Source: Oceanihabitans sp. 2_MG-2023 (GTDB lineage: Bacteria; Bacteroidota; Bacteroidia; Flavobacteriales; Flavobacteriaceae). From it: a stretch of DNA of 64,000 nt. The notes under the pieces were generated by a model. It was not told where the DNA came from. It was given only the letters and a program-made list of their open reading frames with translations, and ran no database searches. Positions 54,632-62,413 of this stretch are shown here, piece by piece. The first letter of the stretch is position 1. Each line of letters starts with the position of its first letter. The position numbers and the translations under genes were made by a program. The DNA lies in NCBI RefSeq assembly GCF_030547245.1, contig NZ_JAUOQT010000004.1, positions 191,001-255,000 of the forward strand. Direction: 5' to 3'.

Positions 54632-57058
54632 TTATCTCAATTTTGGAAAATCGCTAGGATTTGCTTCGTGCATAACTTGGTAAACAGCTTCAAAAATATC
54701 TTCTAATGAAGGTTTAGAAAAATAATCACCATCTGTACCATAAGCAGGACGATGGCTTTTGGCAGTTAAGGTTTGCGGTTTACTATCTAAATACTCGTAT
54801 GCGTTTTGTGTGTTTAATATTTCATTTAAAATATAAGCAGAAGCACCACCAGGAACATCTTCATCTATAACCATAAGACGGTTGGTTTTAGCTATACTTT
54901 TTACAATATCATGATTAATATCAAAAGGTAAAAGGGATTGAATATCTATAACCTCTACATCAATACCCACTTCAATCAATTCTTTTGCTGCTTGAGCTAC
55001 CATATTTAAAGTAGAACCGTAAGAAACTAAAGTAATATCGCTTCCTTCTTTAATGGTTTCTACGACTCCTAATGGTGTTTTAAATGCACCAATATTGTTT
55101 GGCATTTTTTCTTTTAGACGGTATCCATTTAAACATTCTACTACTAAAGCAGGTTCGTCACTTTCTAATAGGGTATTGTAAAAACCAGCGGCTTTTGTCA
55201 TATTTCTAGGTACTAAAACATGTATACCTCTAACAAGATTAATAACACCTCCCATTTGCGAACCAGAATGCCAAATACCTTCTAGTCGGTGTCCACGTGT
55301 ACGAATAATTAATGGTGCTTTTTGTCTACCATGAGTTCTATAATGCAAAGTTGCTAAATCGTCGCTCATAATTTGCAAAGCGTACAAGATATAATCTAGG
55401 TATTGAATTTCGGCAATTGGTCTTAAACCACGCATTGCCATTCCAATTCCTTGACCTATAATAGTGGCTTCACGAATTCCAGTATCTGAGACCCGCAATT
55501 CACCATACTTTTCTTGCATACCTTCTAGGCCTTGGTTTACATCTCCAATATGTCCTGCATCCTCACCAAAAATTAATACTTCTGGATGTTTTGCAAAGAG
55601 CGTATCAAAATTATCTCTAATAACTAAACGAGCATCTACTAATTTAGCATCGTCATCATAAGTTGGTTTTACCTCTTTTACATGTAAAGCGGAAAGTTTA
55701 GAGTGACTATGTAAATGGGAGCTATATTTAGGTTGGATTAGGTTTATATAATTATTAATCCAGTTTATAAGTTGTGTTTTTTCTGAAGAATCTTCGTTTA
55801 GTACATAACGTAACACTTTTCTAGCAGTAGAAATATTATCTTTTCTAATAGGTTCTACAATTGCAGTTAAGTTATTAATTAGTTTCGTTATAAAAACTTT
55901 GTTAGCACTCGTTTTAGAAAGGTTTTCAAGGAGAGCAACTAACGTTTTGCGTTCTTGAAGAATTGGAGTGTTATAAGCAGACCAAGCAGCTTTTTTACCT
56001 TCACGAACTTGCTTTTTTATATCTTTCTCAATGGTTCTAAGTTCTTCTTTAGTAGCAAAGTTATTGGCAATAATCCATTCGCGCATTTTAAGGTTACAAT
56101 CGTGAGCTGCTTCCCAATTAAGACGTTCCGTATTTTTGTATCGTTCGTGAGAACCAGAAGTAGAATGACCTTGTGGTTGTGTTAACTCATTAACATGAAT
56201 TAAAACAGGGATATGATGTGTTCTTGCTATTTTGGATGCTTTTTGGTAGGTATCTACTAAAGCTGGATAATCCCAACCTTGAACTCTTAAGATTTCGTAT
56301 CCATTGGTATTTTCTTCTCGTTGAAAACCTTTTAATATTTCGGAAATGTTTTCTTTTGTCGTTTGGTGTTTTGCGTGTACAGAAATGCCGTATTCGTCAT
56401 CCCAAACACTCATTACCATTGGTACTTGTAAAACACCAGCTGCATTTATGGTTTCAAAAAATAAACCTTCACTAGTACTTGCATTACCTATAGTTCCCCA
56501 AGCTACTTCATTTCCATTATTCGAAAACTTAGTAGCATCCATTTCATTTATATTTCTATACATTTTTGAAGCTTGCGCTAAGCCCAGTAAACGTGGCATT
56601 TGCCCCGCAGTTGGTGAAATGTCGGCACTTGAGTTTTTTTGTTTTGTAAGGTCGTTCCAATTTCCTTTTTCGTCTAAACTATGGGTTGCAAAATGCCCAC
56701 CCATTTGTCTACCAGCAGACATTGGATCATGTTTAATATCGGTATGTGCATATAGGCCTGCAAAAAATTGCTCAATGGTTAATTCGCCTATAGCCATCAT
56801 GAAAGTTTGATCGCGATAGTAGCCAGATCTAAAATCTCCATTTTTAAAAGCTTTAGCCCAAGCTAGTTGTGGTATTTCTTTACCATCTCCAAAAATTCCA
56901 AATTTTGCTTTACCTGTAAGCACTTCACGTCTACCAAGTAAACTGCACTCTCTAGAAGTTACAGCGATGGTATAGTCTTTTAAAACTTCCGCTTTAAAAT
57001 CGTTATAAGAAATGTCTTCTATTTCGTCTGGATTAGATGTCATTTTTGATGCTTTCAT
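54632..57058 (-). CDS. Fused E1 alpha-beta 2-oxoacid dehydrogenase
   Basis: An ~808-residue single-chain E1 of the 2-oxoisovalerate/pyruvate dehydrogenase group: an alpha part (~1-400) and a beta part (~465-808; VLIFGEDAGHIGDVNQGLEG, TGIREATIIGQGIGMA, VPRNMTKAAGFYNTLLESDEP, MVIDEDVPGGASAYI). The ATG at 57058 is preferred over a TTG 9 bp upstream. ThDP site residues are unusual: GNASTSEG stands where GDGA/GEGA is usual and WDDEYGIS where NN is usual. It decarboxylates 2-oxoacids and passes the acyl group to an E2 encoded elsewhere. Promoter immediately upstream. Confidence 0.9.
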   Translation of the reverse strand: MKASKMTSNPDEIEDISYNDFKAEVLKDYTIAVTSRECSLLGRREVLTGKAKFGIFGDGKEIPQLAWAKAFKNGDFRSGYYRDQTFMMAIGELTIEQFFAGLYAHTDIKHDPMSAGRQMGGHFATHSLDEKGNWNDLTKQKNSSADISPTAGQMPRLLGLAQASKMYRNINEMDATKFSNNGNEVAWGTIGNASTSEGLFFETINAAGVLQVPMVMSVWDDEYGISVHAKHQTTKENISEILKGFQREENTNGYEILRVQGWDYPALVDTYQKASKIARTHHIPVLIHVNELTQPQGHSTSGSHERYKNTERLNWEAAHDCNLKMREWIIANNFATKEELRTIEKDIKKQVREGKKAAWSAYNTPILQERKTLVALLENLSKTSANKVFITKLINNLTAIVEPIRKDNISTARKVLRYVLNEDSSEKTQLINWINNYINLIQPKYSSHLHSHSKLSALHVKEVKPTYDDDAKLVDARLVIRDNFDTLFAKHPEVLIFGEDAGHIGDVNQGLEGMQEKYGELRVSDTGIREATIIGQGIGMAMRGLRPIAEIQYLDYILYALQIMSDDLATLHYRTHGRQKAPLIIRTRGHRLEGIWHSGSQMGGVINLVRGIHVLVPRNMTKAAGFYNTLLESDEPALVVECLNGYRLKEKMPNNIGAFKTPLGVVETIKEGSDITLVSYGSTLNMVAQAAKELIEVGIDVEVIDIQSLLPFDINHDIVKSIAKTNRLMVIDEDVPGGASAYILNEILNTQNAYEYLDSKPQTLTAKSHRPAYGTDGDYFSKPSLEDIFEAVYQVMHEANPSDFPKLR

Positions 57059-57064
57059 ATATTG

Positions 57065-57096
57065 CAAATTTACGAAAAATAAAGCGTTTTTGCAAT
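57065..57096 (-). promoter_or_regulatory. Predicted promoter of the E1 gene
   Basis: On the minus strand ATTG, 20 bases, then TAAATTTG, a good match to TTTG-N19..21-TAnnTTTG. The box ends 6 bases before the ATG at 57058, predicting a leader of only a few bases. Confidence 0.6.
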
Positions 57097-57454
57097 TTTG
57101 AAAATCTTAAAAAATTGCGAAATCAATATTGTTTAAAGCGTGATTTTATTAAAAATTAAAAATAATGCAATTATTAGCATTTTTGTTGAATATTTTTTAA
57201 TGTATTTTCAGTTTATTAATTTTTTATTGAGAATTTTTAAACTGAGAAAAAGTTCTGTTTTTAAAAAAGTTTATAGCACTTTAGTAGGAAAGAATTAGAT
57301 GTAAATTGTAAAAGCATTCTTATTGTTTGTTGGTAAGTCGGATAATTTCAAAAAGAATTAAAAGTGTTTCAAATGCACATATAAGAATTAGCTTTACAGC
57401 GATGATTTCTTTATAGCTTTTATATGTAAAGTATTTTCAGAAAAAGGTATCCAA
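57097..57454. other. Intergenic gap with no recognised gene
   Basis: AT-rich, 358 bp. On the minus strand, beyond the stop of the peptidase-like gene and after a further in-frame stop, ~35 codons without ATG encode a hydrophobic stretch (LILICAFETLLILFEIIR). It may be a decayed tail or chance. I see no terminator with a clear T-run. Confidence 0.4.
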
Positions 57455-60289
57455 TTAATACCAACGTCTTCTAAACAATCCTAGAAGTGATTGTATGTCT
57501 GCTGTGAATTTAAAGCGTATTTTTTGGTTGTATTGTGGTTGCGCTATTTCCCAACCAAGATTAGAATATACAGGGAAATATATTTCAAAATAATCTTCAA
57601 CTAAATTAATTCGAACACCCGAATCATATACAAACTTGGCGTTTTGGTGTTTGTTTTTTAAAGTTCCTAAATCTCCATAGGCATGAATATATTGCCAAAT
57701 TGATGTGCTTATGTTTGTTGTTGCCATCCATTGGTTAGCAAAGGGGGTTTCTAATTTAGATTTAAAACCTCCTTCTGCAATAATTAATTCTTGACTAAAT
57801 AATCCAGTACTTTCAGATCTCCCCAAATAACTGTAATCAAACAAGTAATCAGTTGGTCTGTCCAAAGCAAAATTAAAGTAATTACTGTTAATATCGTTTT
57901 TGTTTTTTAAGAATGCACCAGCGAAGAAACGTACATTTAATTGTCTATTGTTTTGGTACAGTTTTCTGTATTCGTAATTAAAGGATACTTTACTAAAATT
58001 TTGGGATGCTTGAAAATCTGCAAACCAGCTTGAAAATTCTATTAATCCTGGATTTTTATTAATGTATCTAAGATTAAGTATGTTGTAGTTTGGTGCAGCT
58101 TCGTCTAAGAGAATATTATTTACATCTTCGTCTCTATGAATACTAACATATCTAAGGTTTAAATACCCTCTTTTATTAGCGCGTAAGTTTTTTGTGTCTC
58201 TAAAATGAAGTGTTATAGATGGTTTAATGGAGGTTACAAATAGGCCAGGAGCATAGCTATCATAACTTCCAGTTAAAACATATTGAATTTTTAATAAGTT
58301 TCTATTTGTGGTATTAAACTGATCATATACAACATTTCCAGAGCCTGTTATTGCATTCGATTTTAGACCATATTGTGGAGCTATTTTGTATGTCAGATTT
58401 TTTTTAAGCATGGTTTTATTATATGCTTTTGTACCTACAACGATGCCATCATATATATTATTAAACTCTAAAATGGGCATGATTAATACTTGATTGTATC
58501 TAGTGTCTTCTACATCTTTTATAAGTCTAATTTGTAAGGGTTTATTTAATAATGAAGCTGTTAATGCTTTTGTGTTATTTCTATTATTTAATTCTGGTGT
58601 TATTTTATCTTGATTAATTACTAGTTTTGTTGCCTCGTTTTTTTCTATTTTAATAGTATCTAATTTTTTATTGCTTTTTAGCCATGTTTTATTGATGATG
58701 CTATCTTTTTGTAAAGCAAATAACGAAGAAGGCATGTTTGTTTTACTTTTGTTTTTTACAACTACTGTAATAGAATCTTTACTTTTTTCTATGGTTTTAA
58801 TTTTGTAATCTATCTTTTTAGTTGTTTTTAGATATTCGTCAAAAAACCAATTAATTTCTTTGCTTGCTTTGGGTGTTATAAAATTTTCAAAGTCTTTAGT
58901 ATTGGTTGCTTTTAATTTTTGATTAGAAACAAATTCAAGAATAGATTTTTCTATATCTAGGTTTTCATCATAACTATTTAAGTACTCTAAACCAATAGCA
59001 GCTTTGTTTGGGTTTGCAATATTTTTGTTGAATTTTAACAAAGAATCTTTTTGCATAGTTAGTGGCTGGTCTTGGTTACCTCTGGCCATATTCATAAACA
59101 AAAGACTGTATTGATCATTAAAATTAAGCTGTGCAGCATAAAAGGATTTTATTCCCCAAATATTAGAAAGGCTTCCAAAAATTTTCATTTCTGGATAATT
59201 TTCTTCTACATACTTTTTTAAATAATAAATTTGAAAACCATCTATTAACCATTGGTCTTTTCGTGGATTTATTAGAAGTGTGTTTTCTAGGTAATTATAT
59301 AATACGGTTTTTAATAGTTTTAATTCATATTGAAAACTATCTGGAAAAGGACGGAAGAAATCTGGAAGTAAATTAAGTCCGTATATTGGTTTTTTTCTGT
59401 AATCTGTATTAGAAACTAATAAGCGTTCATGTGGATAATCGCCAAGATTTTTAGTGATAAATCCAGCAATTTTGTCTGTTAGTAGTACTCTTTCAATTTG
59501 TGCTAGATTTTCGTCATCAATACTAGATACCACATTGAAATAATCGGTTTCTACTGTATTAAATTGTGGGTCTTGTAATAAAAATAATTTTGAATTAATT
59601 CTATCTTTCCCTTCTAAAGTAGTTGTAATTGTGTTATTGCTTTTGGTGCTTCCGGTTTCGTTAAGTTCTGAAGTTAAAATATAACGCTCAGGATACGTTA
59701 TTTCAAAGTTGTGATTTGCTTTAGGAATATAAGCATCTTCTAAATCTTTATTACTAAAGTAATGCCATTCGCCATCATAAACTGCAGGAGTGATATACCA
59801 ATATCGTAATGTAATATTGTTGTCTTTATAAATACCTTGTCTTGTAAACTTTGCATTAGGTATTTGAACTATATAGTTTAATTGTAGTGTGTAGGTTTCG
59901 TTAGGAGCTAATGGAGTGTTTAGTTTTACTTTAATAATATCTAGTTGCTCTTTCAGTCTTTCGTGGGATACTTCTTTGTAGTCTTGTTGTAAAGAGGTTA
60001 TAACCGTATAGCCTCTGTCTTCATTTTTTGCGAAATGAAAATCGTTTTTATATTCTTCAGCAAAACGTTTAGCTAACGGTGTACTTTTTGTGGAATAACT
60101 ATTGCTCCAATCGGTTAAATAAATGTAATCTAAAGTATTGTTTGTTGTATTTTGGTATTGAATTGTTTGAGCTATTTTAATTTTTTTTTCAGCCACATCA
60201 AAAGTAGCCTTAAGGTCAATGGTGTTTTGACTAAAGCTAAAAAAACTCACAAAGGTGAATACGATAAAAAGTAGGTTGCAATTTCTCAA
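57455..60289 (-). CDS. Degenerate M1-type peptidase fused to outer-membrane beta-barrel
   Basis: A 944-residue exported protein: signal peptide (1-20, ending SFSFS-Q), an M1 aminopeptidase-like N domain and catalytic-like domain (~21-460), a linker with beta domain (~480-600), and ~330 residues of amphipathic strands ending in a C-terminal aromatic residue (RRRWY), as in outer-membrane barrels. The HEXXH-X18-E site is lost: KTVLY (327-331) and Asp350 stand in its place; the following QWLIDGFQIYYLKKY still aligns. It starts with TTG, overlapping the TGA of the upstream gene (TTGA); there is no ATG before the signal peptide. A binding or scaffold role is more likely than peptidase activity. Confidence 0.8.
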   Translation of the reverse strand: MRNCNLLFIVFTFVSFFSFSQNTIDLKATFDVAEKKIKIAQTIQYQNTTNNTLDYIYLTDWSNSYSTKSTPLAKRFAEEYKNDFHFAKNEDRGYTVITSLQQDYKEVSHERLKEQLDIIKVKLNTPLAPNETYTLQLNYIVQIPNAKFTRQGIYKDNNITLRYWYITPAVYDGEWHYFSNKDLEDAYIPKANHNFEITYPERYILTSELNETGSTKSNNTITTTLEGKDRINSKLFLLQDPQFNTVETDYFNVVSSIDDENLAQIERVLLTDKIAGFITKNLGDYPHERLLVSNTDYRKKPIYGLNLLPDFFRPFPDSFQYELKLLKTVLYNYLENTLLINPRKDQWLIDGFQIYYLKKYVEENYPEMKIFGSLSNIWGIKSFYAAQLNFNDQYSLLFMNMARGNQDQPLTMQKDSLLKFNKNIANPNKAAIGLEYLNSYDENLDIEKSILEFVSNQKLKATNTKDFENFITPKASKEINWFFDEYLKTTKKIDYKIKTIEKSKDSITVVVKNKSKTNMPSSLFALQKDSIINKTWLKSNKKLDTIKIEKNEATKLVINQDKITPELNNRNNTKALTASLLNKPLQIRLIKDVEDTRYNQVLIMPILEFNNIYDGIVVGTKAYNKTMLKKNLTYKIAPQYGLKSNAITGSGNVVYDQFNTTNRNLLKIQYVLTGSYDSYAPGLFVTSIKPSITLHFRDTKNLRANKRGYLNLRYVSIHRDEDVNNILLDEAAPNYNILNLRYINKNPGLIEFSSWFADFQASQNFSKVSFNYEYRKLYQNNRQLNVRFFAGAFLKNKNDINSNYFNFALDRPTDYLFDYSYLGRSESTGLFSQELIIAEGGFKSKLETPFANQWMATTNISTSIWQYIHAYGDLGTLKNKHQNAKFVYDSGVRINLVEDYFEIYFPVYSNLGWEIAQPQYNQKIRFKFTADIQSLLGLFRRRWY

Positions 60290-61584
60290 TATACTTTCAC
60301 AAACTTTAAAGGTTCTACATTAAAATTAGGTGTTGTAATGTAATATAAACCATTAGATAAATTAGAAACGTCTATGCTATGAATTTCGTCATTATTTAAA
60401 GGAATTATTTTTACTAATTGACCTAAAGTGTTAAAAATGTTTAGTTTTTTGTTGGTGAATGTTTGGTTGTTGGTTCGTAAATTTAAAGTATTAGAAACAA
60501 AGTTTTTCCCAATTATTTCATAATAATTAGATGTTATGTATTCTGGGATGCTTAAAAATTGCTGATTTGTTTGCATTTGTAAAGAAACTGGTAGATGATC
60601 ACTAAAATTATAAAGTGCATCTCTAATTGCTTGAGAAAAATCTGCTGTAGAGGCATCTCCATCTTCAGCACAACTTGTCGATGTGATTTCTTGATTAAAA
60701 CAATTTACATTCGCGTTATTACCAATAACTTGATAAGAATCTTCAACAAAAAATAAATCGGTATTAATATTTGTCGAATTGTCTAAGCTTTCGGAAGTTA
60801 AAATAAAATCAAATCGATCATCAAAGCCTCCAGTGGCTCCACCAAAACCAGTAGTGGTTCTTGTGGACTGTGTAAAAACTTCTATAAAATCAGTATTGTT
60901 ATGCCAAGAACCTATTTTGTTTGCTGGATCAACAAAGGTAATGTGGTTTTCGGAATTTATTAATTTTTGAAAAGCCTCTTCAGAGCTAGTATATAAGTTG
61001 AAATCTCCGGCTAATAGGATATGATTTTCTTGCGGTATAGTATTTAAATAAGTTTCTAAGTCTTGTACCATTTGCAAACGCAAAGATTGGTTTTCAACGC
61101 CATTAGAAGCTTTTAAATGGCCAACAATTACATCTAGATAAATAGGGTTTGTATTTATTTCATCTGTATTTAGCTTTAGTTTGTAGTGGTTAAAATCCCT
61201 ATATATTGTTGTAATTATAGTTTGATTTTCTAAGCTAAATTTTGTGTTATTAAAAAACAATAGGTTTTGTAAATCGTTTTGATTTCCTATAGTATCATCC
61301 GAAGTATTTAACTCAAAATTAGCCATAGCATAATTAGGGTTAATTTCTTGTTGCATCATATTAATAATGCTATTAGCACCTGTTTCATTATTTAATTCAC
61401 AAACCATAAATATGTCTGGTTTGTATTCATTTAAAATAATACTTAAATGGTCTATTCTATTAACAGGATTTGTTTGTGTTGGAAAGTTTAATAAGTTATA
61501 AAACATAGCATTAAAAGTGTCTTGTGCTAAAACACTTTTAATACTAATTAAACTTATAAAAACGATTAGTATGTTTTTTTTCAT
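60286..61584 (-). CDS. T9SS-secreted endonuclease/exonuclease/phosphatase-fold protein
   Basis: A 432-residue exported protein with a signal peptide (1-21, ending VLAQ), an EEP-fold domain (~22-340) and a type A sorting domain at the C terminus. EEP residues are visible: Glu in MVCELNNETG, Asp/Asn in LLAGDFNLY, and the His in FSDHLPVSLQ. It therefore could be a secreted nuclease or a phosphodiesterase. It overlaps the peptidase-like gene by four bases. A palindromic element precedes its start. Confidence 0.87.
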   Translation of the reverse strand: MKKNILIVFISLISIKSVLAQDTFNAMFYNLLNFPTQTNPVNRIDHLSIILNEYKPDIFMVCELNNETGANSIINMMQQEINPNYAMANFELNTSDDTIGNQNDLQNLLFFNNTKFSLENQTIITTIYRDFNHYKLKLNTDEINTNPIYLDVIVGHLKASNGVENQSLRLQMVQDLETYLNTIPQENHILLAGDFNLYTSSEEAFQKLINSENHITFVDPANKIGSWHNNTDFIEVFTQSTRTTTGFGGATGGFDDRFDFILTSESLDNSTNINTDLFFVEDSYQVIGNNANVNCFNQEITSTSCAEDGDASTADFSQAIRDALYNFSDHLPVSLQMQTNQQFLSIPEYITSNYYEIIGKNFVSNTLNLRTNNQTFTNKKLNIFNTLGQLVKIIPLNNDEIHSIDVSNLSNGLYYITTPNFNVEPLKFVKVY

Positions 61585-61615
61585 GTTTACTTTCCGCGAA
61601 AATGGAAATGTTTTA
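61585..61615 (-). promoter_or_regulatory. Palindromic 5' element, copy 2
   Basis: The plus strand reads GTTTACTTTCCGCGAAAATG then GAAATG directly beside the ATG at 61584. TTTCC/GGAAA closes a loop containing CGAAA. It aligns without gaps to the element before the gene at 50022-50498, down to the distance from the ATG. Confidence 0.5.
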
Positions 61616-61629
61616 TAGGTTATAATTTT

Positions 61630-62319
61630 TTAGAAGTTAGGGCTAAAGCCATATTCTTTATAAAAAGCATCTAAGATTTCTATTACTTCATCTTCGGTAT
61701 CTACAAGGTGAATTAAATCTAAATCTTTCGCACTAATATTTCCAAATTTATCTAATAACGTAGCTTTTACCCAATCAAATAAACCCTCCCAAAATTCAGT
61801 TCCAACAAGAATAATTGGGAATTTTTCAATTTTATTGGTTTGAATTAATGTAATCGCTTCAAATAACTCATCTAATGTTCCGAATCCTCCAGGCATTACA
61901 ACAAAGCCTTGTGAATATTTCACAAACATTACTTTTCGTACAAAAAAGTAATCGAAATCTAAACTTTTATCATGATCGATATATGGATTATCATGTTGTT
62001 CGAAAGGTAATTCAATATTTAAACCAACAGATGTTCCTCCGCCTAGATGTGCTCCTTTGTTACCAGCTTCCATAATTCCTGGTCCTCCACCAGTAATTAC
62101 ACCATAACCATGATCTACAATTTTATGTGCAACTTTTTCTGTTAACTTATAATATTTATCTTCTGGTTTTGTTCTAGCAGATCCAAAAATAGATACACAA
62201 GGTCCAATTCTACTTAATTTTTCATAACCATTAACAAATTCTCCCATGATTTTAAAAATCGCCCAAGAATCATTCGTTTTCTTTTCATTCCAACCTTTTG
62301 GATGTTGTTCTTTTCTCAT
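61630..62319 (-). CDS. LOG-family protein (TIGR00730 type)
   Basis: A 229-residue Rossmann-type protein with the GGGPGIMEAGNKGAHLGGG and VVMPGGFGTLDELFEAITLIQTNK motifs of the LOG (lonely guy) family. Members are nucleotide 5'-monophosphate phosphoribohydrolases such as PpnN or cytokinin-activating enzymes. The N-terminal extension KGWNEKKTNDSWAIF is usual for the bacterial long forms. Monocistronic by spacing. Confidence 0.92.
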   Translation of the reverse strand: MRKEQHPKGWNEKKTNDSWAIFKIMGEFVNGYEKLSRIGPCVSIFGSARTKPEDKYYKLTEKVAHKIVDHGYGVITGGGPGIMEAGNKGAHLGGGTSVGLNIELPFEQHDNPYIDHDKSLDFDYFFVRKVMFVKYSQGFVVMPGGFGTLDELFEAITLIQTNKIEKFPIILVGTEFWEGLFDWVKATLLDKFGNISAKDLDLIHLVDTEDEVIEILDAFYKEYGFSPNF

Positions 62320-62413
62320 ATATTTTACTATTAATTTTTAGTATTTTATTTTTTTTGCAACTAGCTAATTTACTTCTTTTTTTAGCCGTTCGACAAAACT
62401 AAATACTATTATT

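Noticed and set aside
56346-56810. 154-codon open frame antisense to the E1 gene
   Set aside because: Shadow of a strongly conserved coding region; no start context or domain.
57320-57440. Hydrophobic ~35-codon frame on the minus strand after the peptidase-like gene
   Set aside because: It lacks any ATG and follows an in-frame stop; could be a remnant but there is no positive evidence.
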